Source of the DNA: DATILI01 sp035476635
GTDB lineage: Bacteria > Pseudomonadota > Gammaproteobacteria > Burkholderiales > Burkholderiaceae_C
Reading direction: 5' to 3'
NCBI GenBank assembly: GCA_035476635.1
Contig: DATILI010000124.1
Span: 1 to 44,862, forward strand
Length of the DNA stretch: 44,862 nucleotides
A model generated the notes under the pieces. The model saw only the letters and a list, made by a program, of their open reading frames with translations, was not told the origin of the DNA and searched no databases. Positions 16,100 through 23,760 of this stretch are shown here, piece by piece; the first letter of the stretch is position 1, and each line of letters starts with the position of its first letter. A program made the translations under genes and the position numbers.

Positions 16100-16561
16100 G
16101 TGCTTGCGCATCCCACGCCCCACCCGACGCCCGCGTTCAGCGGAAACTACATTCTCTTGCGCGCCGATACGCTGCGCCTGCTGCTGCCGCAGCACGAGGT
16201 CGGCGCAGCCGAGTACCTGGAAGCCGTGCCCGGGCCTGGCGAGACGCCCGGGCTGCTGCGTCACCGCGACGCGCCAGGGGAGCGCCAATTCGCCGCGTTG
16301 TCGGCACAAATGACGTTGCTGCCGCTCTGCCCCGCCGACCGTTTCGTGGTCACAGCGCTTGGAGAACATGGAAATGATCTTGCCTGGTGTTGGAACGACG
16401 TGCAGGTGCTGATCGACGTCCAACTGCAGCCCCGGCCGATACCGGCTGCACTGCTCGCCCCGAACACTCCTGTTGACCAATACGTCGAGCATGCGGGGGA
16501 GATTGCTTTCCTGTGCAGCGCTCGCCGGTTGCGAGAGTTCGCGCTCGCGCCGGGAACCTGA
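16100..16561 (+). CDS. small protein of the chemosensory operon, possibly diverged CheW-like
   Basis: 153 residues from GTG 16100, which has AAAGGA nine bases upstream. The ATG at 16061 lies inside the kinase gene and lacks such a site. The protein opens with a short Pro/His-rich lead, then NYILLRADTLRLLLPQHEVGAAEYLEAVPG, which recalls the first strands of a CheW domain (a value read, a Leu/Pro 'LP' strand and a 'V..EYLE' turn). The later part (MTLLPLCPADRFVVTALGEHGNDLAWCWNDVQVLIDVQLQPRPIPAALLAPNTPVDQYVEHAGEIAFLCSARRL) fits the second CheW sheet loosely. The CheW link is a weak inference. Position between CheA and another CheW-like gene (3 bp gap) supports a role in the array. Confidence 0.6.
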   Translation: MLAHPTPHPTPAFSGNYILLRADTLRLLLPQHEVGAAEYLEAVPGPGETPGLLRHRDAPGERQFAALSAQMTLLPLCPADRFVVTALGEHGNDLAWCWNDVQVLIDVQLQPRPIPAALLAPNTPVDQYVEHAGEIAFLCSARRLREFALAPGT

Positions 16562-16564
16562 AAG

Positions 16565-17110
<546 letters not shown>

Positions 17111-17389
17111 CGAATTCGAGAAACCATCATGGCAATGAAAAGTTACACGGGTTGCGGAGTAGTGGTTTTAGAGGTCGTTTTTGGCTGTTGGCCAGCTGAT
17201 AGGCGAACTCATTCGTTGAGCATGCGGCGCTTAGCTCGACGGATCCTCGCCAATCCAAATTGCCATCAACGTCTGTAGACACGGCGCCGCTTTTGTGGCG
17301 CTCAGGATCGTGACGGATCGGCGGATGCCAGGGAGTGAGTTAACGGGCCTATCGCACTTGCATCCTGATGGATGTACTCATGCGCGCGC
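17111..17389. other. convergent intergenic region between chemosensory and catabolic operons
   Basis: About 280 bp between the converging 3' ends of the + strand chemosensory operon and the - strand catabolic operon. No convincing coding frame is present. A short stem GCGCC (17284-17288) pairs with GGCGC (17297-17301) around an eight-base loop but has no following U-tract, so it is at best a weak terminator. Confidence 0.4.
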
Positions 17390-18148
17390 TCAAAATCCGA
17401 AGCCGCCGCCGTCCACGTTCAGTACCTGGCCGGTGATGAAGGCCGCGTCGTCTGAGGCCAGAAACGCCAGTGCACCGGTCAGGTCCCGCGGCTCTTCGGT
17501 GCGTGGGATGAACTGCCGCGCACGCACTGCGTCGAACGCCTCCGGCGGAATGTTGGCCGCACTGCCCGGATGGCGCGTCAGCCCCGGCGAGATCGCGTTG
17601 ACCGTGATGCCCCTCCCGCCCAGTTCGGCCGCCAGTGCGCGCGTCAGCCCGATCACGGCCATCTTGCTACAGGCGTAAGCCGTCATCCCTGGAGGCGGAC
17701 CCCAGACGGTGCTGGATGCCAAGTTGACAATGCGGCCCCAGCGGCGCTCGGCCATACCGGGCGCAAACGCCTGCGCCAGCAGGAACGGTGCATCGACGTT
17801 GACAGTCATGATCTGGCGCCACAGCGCGGCGGTGATGCCGGGCAGCGGCGCCATCGGCATGAAGGCGGCGTTGTTGACGAGAACATCGACACGGCCGGCA
17901 ACCGTCAACACTTCGGCGGCGAAGCGCTGCACGTCGGCGGTGTCGGCCAGATCGCAGGGCAGCGCTTGGGCGGAGCCGCCGCCGGCGCGAATCTGCTCGG
18001 CGAGTGCGGCGCAAGGTTCGCGATCGGTCAGCACAAGCGCGTGGCCGGTGCTGGCCAGCCGCAACGCAAAAGCCTGGCCCAGCCCGCCAGCGGCGCCAGT
18101 GACCAAGGCCACGCGCTGTGGGGAGGAACTGTGGAAGGAAGTGTTCAT
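17390..18148 (-). CDS. short-chain dehydrogenase/reductase (SDR), last gene of catabolic operon
   Basis: 252 residues. Classical SDR features are complete: TGAAGGLG nucleotide-binding loop (17-24), NNAA at 92-95, catalytic Ser145/146, Tyr158 and Lys162 in TAYACSKMAVIG, and the ISPG loop after the active site. The C-terminus GQVLNVDGGGFGF is typical. Such enzymes oxidise an alcohol or reduce a keto group with NAD(P). It ends the operon, two bases after the Bug gene stop. The likely substrate is an intermediate of the pathway encoded upstream, because it is co-transcribed with it; the chemistry is not readable from sequence. The other SDR of the operon (27598) is only distantly similar. Confidence 0.93.
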   Translation of the reverse strand: MNTSFHSSSPQRVALVTGAAGGLGQAFALRLASTGHALVLTDREPCAALAEQIRAGGGSAQALPCDLADTADVQRFAAEVLTVAGRVDVLVNNAAFMPMAPLPGITAALWRQIMTVNVDAPFLLAQAFAPGMAERRWGRIVNLASSTVWGPPPGMTAYACSKMAVIGLTRALAAELGGRGITVNAISPGLTRHPGSAANIPPEAFDAVRARQFIPRTEEPRDLTGALAFLASDDAAFITGQVLNVDGGGFGF

Positions 18149-18150
18149 GT

Positions 18151-19119
18151 TCAGGATTCGGCTTTGAAGCCGGTGCGCCGAACCACTTCGGCCCAGCGTT
18201 CGTAATCGGACCGTATGTCCTTGACCAACTGTGCGCCGCCGCGCGCTTCGGCGCCGAATCCCATGCTGGCGAACGCCTTGCGCACGTCATCGCGTGCGAC
18301 GGCCTGCCGCACGGCGTGGGCCAGCGTGTCCAGCAGGGGTTGCGGTGTGCCGGCACGGGCGAAGAAGGCGAACCACTCTTCACTCTGCAACTGGGCGAAC
18401 CCGGCTTCGGCGAAGGTGGGCACCTGTGGGAACACGCTGCTGCGCGAGGCGCCGGTGGTGCCCAGTAGGCGCAACCGGCCGCCCTTGACCAATTCGGCGA
18501 AGTTGGCCTGGGGACTGATGGCGCAGGCCAGTTGGCCCGCGGCAACCTCCTGCGCCATCTGTGGCGTGCCCTTGTAAGGGACGGCCAGCAGTTCGATGCC
18601 CGCGTTGCGGGCGAAGATCCAGCCCAGGAAATGCGGCGTGGTGCCCAGCCCCGCCACGCCCACGCTGGCATCCTTGGGGTTCCGCTTGCACCAAGCGACG
18701 AATTCGGCCAGCGTGCGGGCTGGGTGGTTCGCGCCCACGGTGAGGGCGAAGTCGAAGGTGCAGGCCGTGGCGACCGGCGCGAAATCCTTGAACGGGTCGT
18801 AGGCCAGCTTGCTATAGGTACTGGGGAAGATGGTGAGTGGGCTGGGCGGCGACAACGCCAGCAGCGCGCCGTCGGCCGGCGCCTGCTTCAACGCCGTCAG
18901 CGCGAACTGGCCGCCCGCACCGGGCTTGTAATCGACCAGCACCGGCCGGCCCAGCAGCTCACGCAGCGGCTCCGCCAGCTGGCGCGCGACGATGTCTACC
19001 GGACCACCGGGGTTGTAGCCCACCAGGATGGTGAGCGGCCGGGTGTCGGCCTGAGCGGTGGCGCCCAGAGCGGTGGCAGCCAGCGCGGCGCCGGCTTGCA
19101 AAATGGTACGTCGTTGCAT
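18151..19119 (-). CDS. Bug-family TTT substrate-binding protein (operon copy 2)
   Basis: 322 residues starting MQRRTILQAGAALAATALGATAQA, a signal peptide with an Arg-Arg pair that may engage Tat or Sec. The mature part begins TRPLTILVGYNPGGPVDIVARQLAEPL, the Bug signature, and has the VLVDYKPGAGGQFALTAL ligand loop. Length is normal for the family. It lies between the flavin monooxygenase and the SDR with 28 and 2 bp gaps. Without TctA/TctB nearby it must use a permease encoded elsewhere or act as a sensor. It is clearly distinct from the other Bug genes of the window, so two different ligands may be bound by this operon's receptors. Confidence 0.93.
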   Translation of the reverse strand: MQRRTILQAGAALAATALGATAQADTRPLTILVGYNPGGPVDIVARQLAEPLRELLGRPVLVDYKPGAGGQFALTALKQAPADGALLALSPPSPLTIFPSTYSKLAYDPFKDFAPVATACTFDFALTVGANHPARTLAEFVAWCKRNPKDASVGVAGLGTTPHFLGWIFARNAGIELLAVPYKGTPQMAQEVAAGQLACAISPQANFAELVKGGRLRLLGTTGASRSSVFPQVPTFAEAGFAQLQSEEWFAFFARAGTPQPLLDTLAHAVRQAVARDDVRKAFASMGFGAEARGGAQLVKDIRSDYERWAEVVRRTGFKAES

Positions 19120-19147
19120 GATGGCCTTGGTAACGTGGTTCGGTGGT

Positions 19148-20281
19148 TCAGATCGGCGCTGTCAGCGCGCTCATCGCGTTCATCATCACGCGCGTGTGTT
19201 CGTCGCGCGAGCCGTGGGCCTGCTCGATCTCGCCCATGCGCAACGAGCTGTCGACCACCAGCCGCGCGCGGTCGTAGCGCCGCCCGGCATAGGCGGCGAG
19301 TGCGCCCTCGAGGAAGTGGCAGCGCGCCAATTCCTCGGCCAATACCACCGCCCCTTCCACGGCAATGCCCGCCCCGGATGCCAGGTGCGGCGTCGTGGCG
19401 TGCACCGCGTCGCCGAGCAGCACCACGCGGCCACGGTGCCACGGCGCCGCCATCATCAGGCCCATCAGCGGGCGGTAGACGATGCGATGGTCCGGCGCCT
19501 TGTTGTTCAGCAGCCCGTCGCGGATTTCTCCGATGGGACCGCCGAACTCCTGCAGCAGTTCGGCCAGCAGTGCGGGCCATTGCTCCGCAGGAATGAAGTC
19601 GAAATTCTCGCGATGGTCCAGCACGAACAGGTAGCTCTCGTGCTCGCTCACCGGATTGAGGCCGGCCTTCGTGGTCTTGCCCATGAAGATGGTGGAGTTG
19701 CGCCGGGTGCGCGGCACCACCGCGCGCCAAGAGCCTTGGCCGCTGAACCGGGGCACGGGCGCGCCGGCGAACACCGCCTCGCGCACCTTCGAGTTGACGC
19801 CGTCGGCGCCGATCACCAGGTCGTACCGCGCCGTACTGCCGTCGGTGAAGCGCACATCGACACCGTGCTCGTCCTGGCCGAGGCTCTCGAAGGTCACGCC
19901 CAACCGCACTTGCGTGCCGGCTTCACGCGTGGCGTCGCTCAGGATCTCGGCTAGCACCGGGCGCATGATGCCCGCAGCACCCGGAAGGTCTTCGGCTCCC
20001 GCCGCATGGGCCATGGGCACGGTGTTCATCACCGTACCGTCGGCGGAACAGATGTCGATCGCCGACCAGTGACCGCCCCGCCGCACGACCCGGTCCGCCA
20101 CGCCCACCGTGCGCAGCGCGCGCAAGGTGGGGCCGCTGATGGTGATGCCCGCGCCGTAGACCGTCCACTGGGGATTGATCTCCACCAGGTCCACGGCAAT
20201 CCCCTGCTTTCGCAGCTGGATCGCGGCGCACATGCCGCCGATCCCGCCGCCGACGATCAGGACCTTGTTGACCAATGCCAT
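19148..20281 (-). CDS. FAD-dependent aromatic monooxygenase (UbiH/salicylate-hydroxylase type)
   Basis: 377 residues. Residues 7-16 (VLIVGGGIGG) form the FAD-binding Rossmann loop, residues 154-163 carry the DG motif (DLVIGADGVNSK) and residues 285-300 carry the GD motif (RVVLLGDAVHATTPHLASGAG), the three signatures of class A flavin hydroxylases. These use NAD(P)H and oxygen to put a hydroxyl on an activated ring. Translation is expected to be coupled with neighbours in a tight operon (gaps 36 and 28 bp). It would supply the catechol-like or hydroquinone-like substrate for the extradiol dioxygenase three genes upstream. The exact substrate cannot be inferred. Confidence 0.92.
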   Translation of the reverse strand: MALVNKVLIVGGGIGGMCAAIQLRKQGIAVDLVEINPQWTVYGAGITISGPTLRALRTVGVADRVVRRGGHWSAIDICSADGTVMNTVPMAHAAGAEDLPGAAGIMRPVLAEILSDATREAGTQVRLGVTFESLGQDEHGVDVRFTDGSTARYDLVIGADGVNSKVREAVFAGAPVPRFSGQGSWRAVVPRTRRNSTIFMGKTTKAGLNPVSEHESYLFVLDHRENFDFIPAEQWPALLAELLQEFGGPIGEIRDGLLNNKAPDHRIVYRPLMGLMMAAPWHRGRVVLLGDAVHATTPHLASGAGIAVEGAVVLAEELARCHFLEGALAAYAGRRYDRARLVVDSSLRMGEIEQAHGSRDEHTRVMMNAMSALTAPI

Positions 20282-20317
20282 GTATGTGTCTCCTCTCGTT
20301 AAGGTGGGGCCGCCGCT

Positions 20318-21475
20318 TCAGGCGACCGTGCCACCGAGTTGTTCGGCCAGCCAATCGGCGATGAGGCCGCCGGCGTTGCAAGGGTTGTCCAGCGAGCTGT
20401 GCTCTACGCCGCCCTCGCGCGCGGTGAAGACGATCAGGTCGCGTTGGGGGGCGTTCACCAGTTGCTCGAAGGTCTGGTGCGCGTACTTCAGCGGAATCTG
20501 GCGATCGTTCTCGCCGTGCGTTACCAGGAAAGGAACGCGGATGCGATCGAGCACGCCGTTCAGGTGCATCGCTTCGGCCTTGGCGAGAAAGTCGTCCATG
20601 TCCTTCGCGCCGAACACCCACTGCACGTGCTTCCAGTAATGCGGCACCGGGTTCTCGCCCTCGCGCTTCAGGCGCGCCTGCTGCACCTCGCGCCAGTCGT
20701 GGTTGGCGCCCCAGACGGCACCGCAGGCAAAGCGCGGATCGAAAGCCACGGCACGCGGGCAGTAGTAGCCGCCCAGCGACACGCCCAATGCCCCAATGCG
20801 CCGGGCATCGACATCCGGGCGCTTTTCCAGCCAGTCGACGATGGGCGATGCCCACACTTCGGTATCGGCGACCGCGGGCATGCCGTGCAGGCGCAGCGCC
20901 TCGCCGGTGCCGGGTTGATCCACGAACAGCGCCGACAGGCCGCGCCGCGCGAAGAGCGTGCCCATCACGCTTTTCTGCAGCATCTCCTTGGTGCTGTCCA
21001 GGCCGTTCATGACGACCACGATGGGCGCCGGTCCGCCGGGATTTTCGGCGCGCACCAGGAGGCCGCTCAGGTGGCCATCGAGATAGGGGATTTCAACCCG
21101 CTCGCAGTTCTCGTGCGTCAGCTCACGGCCTTGCGCGAAGAGCGCGAGCGAGCGCTGGTACATGGCCAGCCGCTGCTCGAAGCCATGCGCCTGCATGCGC
21201 TCGGCGATGCAGTAGTACAAGCCGGCACGGCCGAACTTCTCGCCCGCCGACAGCTTGCGGCCGCGCGCCAGGTCGTCCTCCGCCAGCGCAATGAGCTTGT
21301 CGCCGCCGCCTTTCCAGGCTTCGTAGAACGCCAGCGTTCCGGGGTCGTCGCCGGCCTTGGCGGCATCGCGGAGCGGCGCGCACATGGCGTCGACCTCGCC
21401 GATGTTGCCGCCGTGGGTCAGGGCGATCATGGTGGAGAGGCTCCACACGTAATTGGTCGGGAAATACTGGAACAT
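20318..21475 (-). CDS. alpha/beta hydrolase with helical cap, C-C hydrolase type (DHPON-hydrolase-like)
   Basis: 385 residues. An N-terminal helical cap of about 130 residues precedes the core, in the layout of 2,6-dihydroxypseudooxynicotine hydrolase and FrsA-like proteins. Core signatures are VVVMNGLDSTKE (oxyanion loop), the nucleophile elbow GVSLGGYY with Ser233, Asp324 in THGENDRQIP and His359 in GGVEHSSLDN, giving a complete Ser-Asp-His set. These enzymes cleave carbon-carbon bonds next to a carbonyl in ring-opened or 1,3-diketone-like acids. The gene starts one base after the Rieske gene stop. In the operon it would act on the ring-cleavage product, instead of the usual MhpC-type hydrolase. 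That role is an inference from context. Confidence 0.85.
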   Translation of the reverse strand: MFQYFPTNYVWSLSTMIALTHGGNIGEVDAMCAPLRDAAKAGDDPGTLAFYEAWKGGGDKLIALAEDDLARGRKLSAGEKFGRAGLYYCIAERMQAHGFEQRLAMYQRSLALFAQGRELTHENCERVEIPYLDGHLSGLLVRAENPGGPAPIVVVMNGLDSTKEMLQKSVMGTLFARRGLSALFVDQPGTGEALRLHGMPAVADTEVWASPIVDWLEKRPDVDARRIGALGVSLGGYYCPRAVAFDPRFACGAVWGANHDWREVQQARLKREGENPVPHYWKHVQWVFGAKDMDDFLAKAEAMHLNGVLDRIRVPFLVTHGENDRQIPLKYAHQTFEQLVNAPQRDLIVFTAREGGVEHSSLDNPCNAGGLIADWLAEQLGGTVA

Positions 21476-21476
21476 C

Positions 21477-21821
21477 TCAGTCTTCTTTCAGTTCTTCGAT
21501 CCACACGATGCCGTCATCGACGAGCGAGGGCACGGCGGTCAGCGCATCGCCTTCGCACGGCCCGGCGAAGCAATGGCCGCTGCGGATGTCGAAGTGCGCG
21601 GAGTGCGCGTAGCAGACGATGTGCTTGCCGTCTGCCGACAGGAACTGGTCCTGCCGATACTCGAGCGGCCGGTGGTTGTGCGGGCAGTCGTTGCGCCACA
21701 CGAACACCTCGCCGCCCTGGCGCACCGCGAACACCTGGTCGTCATTGCCCCGGCGCATGAGGCCGCGCGCGCCGCCATCGGGCAGGTCGGAGAGACGGCA
21801 GAGCATGTGTCGAGCGGGCAT
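21477..21821 (-). CDS. Rieske [2Fe-2S] ferredoxin
   Basis: 114 residues from ATG 21821; in-frame starts farther upstream would run back into the dioxygenase gene. It is a single Rieske domain with ligands Cys46 and His48 (CPHNH) and Cys70 and His73 (CYAHSAH), in the canonical order and spacing. There is no signal peptide or membrane anchor, so it is a soluble electron carrier. No Rieske oxygenase alpha subunit lies in the window. It begins 22 bp after the extradiol dioxygenase gene and ends one base before the hydrolase. It may re-reduce the dioxygenase iron, as the plant-type ferredoxin XylT does for catechol dioxygenase, or feed an oxygenase encoded elsewhere. Confidence 0.88.
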   Translation of the reverse strand: MPARHMLCRLSDLPDGGARGLMRRGNDDQVFAVRQGGEVFVWRNDCPHNHRPLEYRQDQFLSADGKHIVCYAHSAHFDIRSGHCFAGPCEGDALTAVPSLVDDGIVWIEELKED

Positions 21822-21843
21822 GGCAGATGGCGACGCAGCGGCT

Positions 21844-22770
21844 TCATTCGCCCGGCGCCCATTTCGGGCGATGCTCGAACAAGAAGATCTGCGAGTTGTC
21901 GGCACCCGGATTCATCTCGCGCGGCGTCCAGCTGTCGTCGTGCATGTCCATGTCGGCGTCGAACTCCATGGTGCCGCCGAAAGGGCTGTTGAAATACCAG
22001 AAGTAGTTGCTGCCCATGACGTGGCGGCCCGGCCCCCAGAAACTCTTGTAGCCCTTCTGCGCGAAGCGCCAGCCCGAATGCAGCACTTCGTTCGCCGAAC
22101 CGAGGTGGAAGGTGAAGTGGTTCATGCCGACCATGTGGCTGTTGAAGCTCTGGATCATGAACAGCGTGTGGTGCTCCAGCGTGCCGGCCGGCCGCATGAA
22201 CGGGCCCAGGCCGATGAAGCGGTCGGTGACGCGGAAACCCAGGCGGTCCTGGTAGAAGGCCTCGGCCTTCTTCACGTCCGGCACGAAGTACACGACGTGC
22301 GACAGCGAGCGCGGCAGGGTCTCTTCGTCCTTGTTCGCGGCGCAGACGTTCAGGCCGCGGCCCGGCGACTGGCCCGGCACGTTGATGCCGACGTGCGGTG
22401 CGACGATGGCGCGGCGGCGCGTGATGCGGAACGCGATGGCGTAGCCGCCATCGTCCACCGTGTGGATGGTGCCGTCGGCATCGGCGCGCACCGGGCGGTC
22501 TCGCGACAGGTCCTCGGCGATGGCGGCCAGCGACGATGCGTCGGCCACGCCATAGACGGTTTCGCGCAGGTTCGGCGAGGGTGCGTTGGCCGGCGGCAGT
22601 GAGTCGTCGCCCGCGCGACGCAGAACTACAGCCGTGCCGTCCAGCGCTTCGTAGGTGCCGCCGGCGGCGCCGGTCCCCGTTTCCTTCAGGCCGTAGTCCA
22701 GCAGGTATTGCCGTGCCGCAGGCATGTCTTCGACGCCGAAAACCAGGGCGTCCAGTCCAACGATGTTCAT
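21844..22770 (-). CDS. type I extradiol (ring-cleavage) dioxygenase, VOC superfamily
   Basis: 308 residues, two VOC-type halves. The C-terminal half keeps a full set of positions known from BphC-type extradiol dioxygenases: metal ligands His158 (LSHVVYF), His218 (MNHFTFHL) and Glu269 (GTMEFDADMD), plus second-sphere residues His250 and Tyr259 at 19 and 10 residues before the Glu, as in BphC (His241, Tyr250, Glu260). His200/His201 stand where BphC has His195. The N-terminal half has lost the ligands, as in that family. It would open an ortho-diphenol ring next to a hydroxyl using Fe(II) and oxygen. The downstream Rieske and hydrolase genes fit a meta-cleavage route. An automatic label would likely be 'VOC family protein'. 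Confidence 0.85.
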   Translation of the reverse strand: MNIVGLDALVFGVEDMPAARQYLLDYGLKETGTGAAGGTYEALDGTAVVLRRAGDDSLPPANAPSPNLRETVYGVADASSLAAIAEDLSRDRPVRADADGTIHTVDDGGYAIAFRITRRRAIVAPHVGINVPGQSPGRGLNVCAANKDEETLPRSLSHVVYFVPDVKKAEAFYQDRLGFRVTDRFIGLGPFMRPAGTLEHHTLFMIQSFNSHMVGMNHFTFHLGSANEVLHSGWRFAQKGYKSFWGPGRHVMGSNYFWYFNSPFGGTMEFDADMDMHDDSWTPREMNPGADNSQIFLFEHRPKWAPGE

Positions 22771-22785
22771 GGGATGTTGCTTTCC

Positions 22786-22820
22786 AAAAAAAAACGGGGG
22801 CCGTCAGCCAGCCAGGGCCC
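22786..22820 (-). terminator. weak intrinsic terminator-like element inside the operon
   Basis: On the - strand, a GGGCC/GGCCC stem with a 13-base loop is followed by nine Ts (A-tract 22786-22794 on the + strand). It overlaps the end of the epimerase gene and lies just before the dioxygenase start. The five-pair stem is weak, so partial termination (polarity) rather than full stop is more likely. Confidence 0.35.
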
Positions 22821-23760
22821 GTGTGATGAGTTGATCGACCGTGCCGTCGTGGGTCAGGCCGAAGGCCTCGGCTTGCGGCGTGACGAGCGGCGGGTAGGCC
22901 GCGAACAGCCGCTCGATGAAGGGATCGGGCGCATAGGTCACCAGCGCGCGGCGATCGTCGCCGAAGCGTGCGGCCAGCGCCTCGACGACTTCAGCGACCG
23001 ACAGGCGCAGCACGGGCATCTGGTAGCTGCGACGGGCATTCAAGCGCGCGGGGTTCACCGTTGCCGCGTGCAACAAGTTGTCCACGCAGGCGCCCACCGA
23101 AATCCACCAAGCCACGCCTTGGGGCGAGACCGGCACGGTGAGCGGCTGGCCGGCGGCCAGCTTCCAGAACAGCTGGCTCATGAAGGCCGACATCATTCCA
23201 GCGCCCTCGCCGGGCCGGGCCACGACGCCGGGCAGGCGCAGCGAACACCCTTGCACCCAATCCAGGCGCGAGGCATCGGCCACCAGGTATTCGCCCATCA
23301 GCTTGTGCGCGCCATAGCTCAACGCCGGTGCGGGCAACGTCTGTTCGTCCACCAACGCCGGCAGGGTCTCGCCATAGACCGCGACGGTGCTGGCAAAGAC
23401 GAAGCGCGGGGCGGACTCTCCGGCTTGCGGCTGGCCGCGCAGGTCTTCCAGCAGGCCGAGGGTGGCGTCCAGGTTAATGGCTCGGCCCAGCGCGTAGTTC
23501 TTCTCGGCAGCGCCGCCGGGGATGCTGGCGAGGTGGAACACCGCGTCCACAGGTTGCGCATAGGCCGCGGCGCGTACCTCCTCGTCGGCGATGCTGCCTG
23601 CGACATGCACGATGCGGTCGTCGATTGGCGGCGCGTCGAATGTCAAGTCCATCAGGGTCAACCGCTCTAGCCTTCGGCCGGCCAGGCCGTCGGCGAGCAA
23701 GCGCCTGACCAAGGCCTGGCCGACGAAGCCCTGCGCGCCGGTAACGACGACATGGCTCAT
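22804..23760 (-). CDS. NAD-dependent epimerase/dehydratase, DenD-like extended SDR
   Basis: About 318 residues from ATG 23760, four bases overlapping the stop of the flavoprotein gene (ATGA at 23757-23760); the longer frame upstream adds unrelated sequence. The extended-SDR set is present: VTGAQGFVGQALVRRL (7-20), DAVFHLAS, catalytic Ser124/Thr125, Tyr149 and Lys153 in LSYGAHKLMGEYL, and the downstream LRLPGVVARPG loop. Family members such as DenD (D-erythronate dehydrogenase) oxidise sugar-acid hydroxyls, while others are epimerases. Here it presumably processes a hydroxylated pathway intermediate. The function is not narrowed further by sequence. Confidence 0.88.
   Translation of the reverse strand: MSHVVVTGAQGFVGQALVRRLLADGLAGRRLERLTLMDLTFDAPPIDDRIVHVAGSIADEEVRAAAYAQPVDAVFHLASIPGGAAEKNYALGRAINLDATLGLLEDLRGQPQAGESAPRFVFASTVAVYGETLPALVDEQTLPAPALSYGAHKLMGEYLVADASRLDWVQGCSLRLPGVVARPGEGAGMMSAFMSQLFWKLAAGQPLTVPVSPQGVAWWISVGACVDNLLHAATVNPARLNARRSYQMPVLRLSVAEVVEALAARFGDDRRALVTYAPDPFIERLFAAYPPLVTPQAEAFGLTHDGTVDQLITRALAG

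Noticed and set aside
16061..16561. ATG 16061 as start of the small chemosensory protein
   Set aside because: It lies inside the kinase gene with no Shine-Dalgarno. GTG 16100 has AAAGGA at the right distance.
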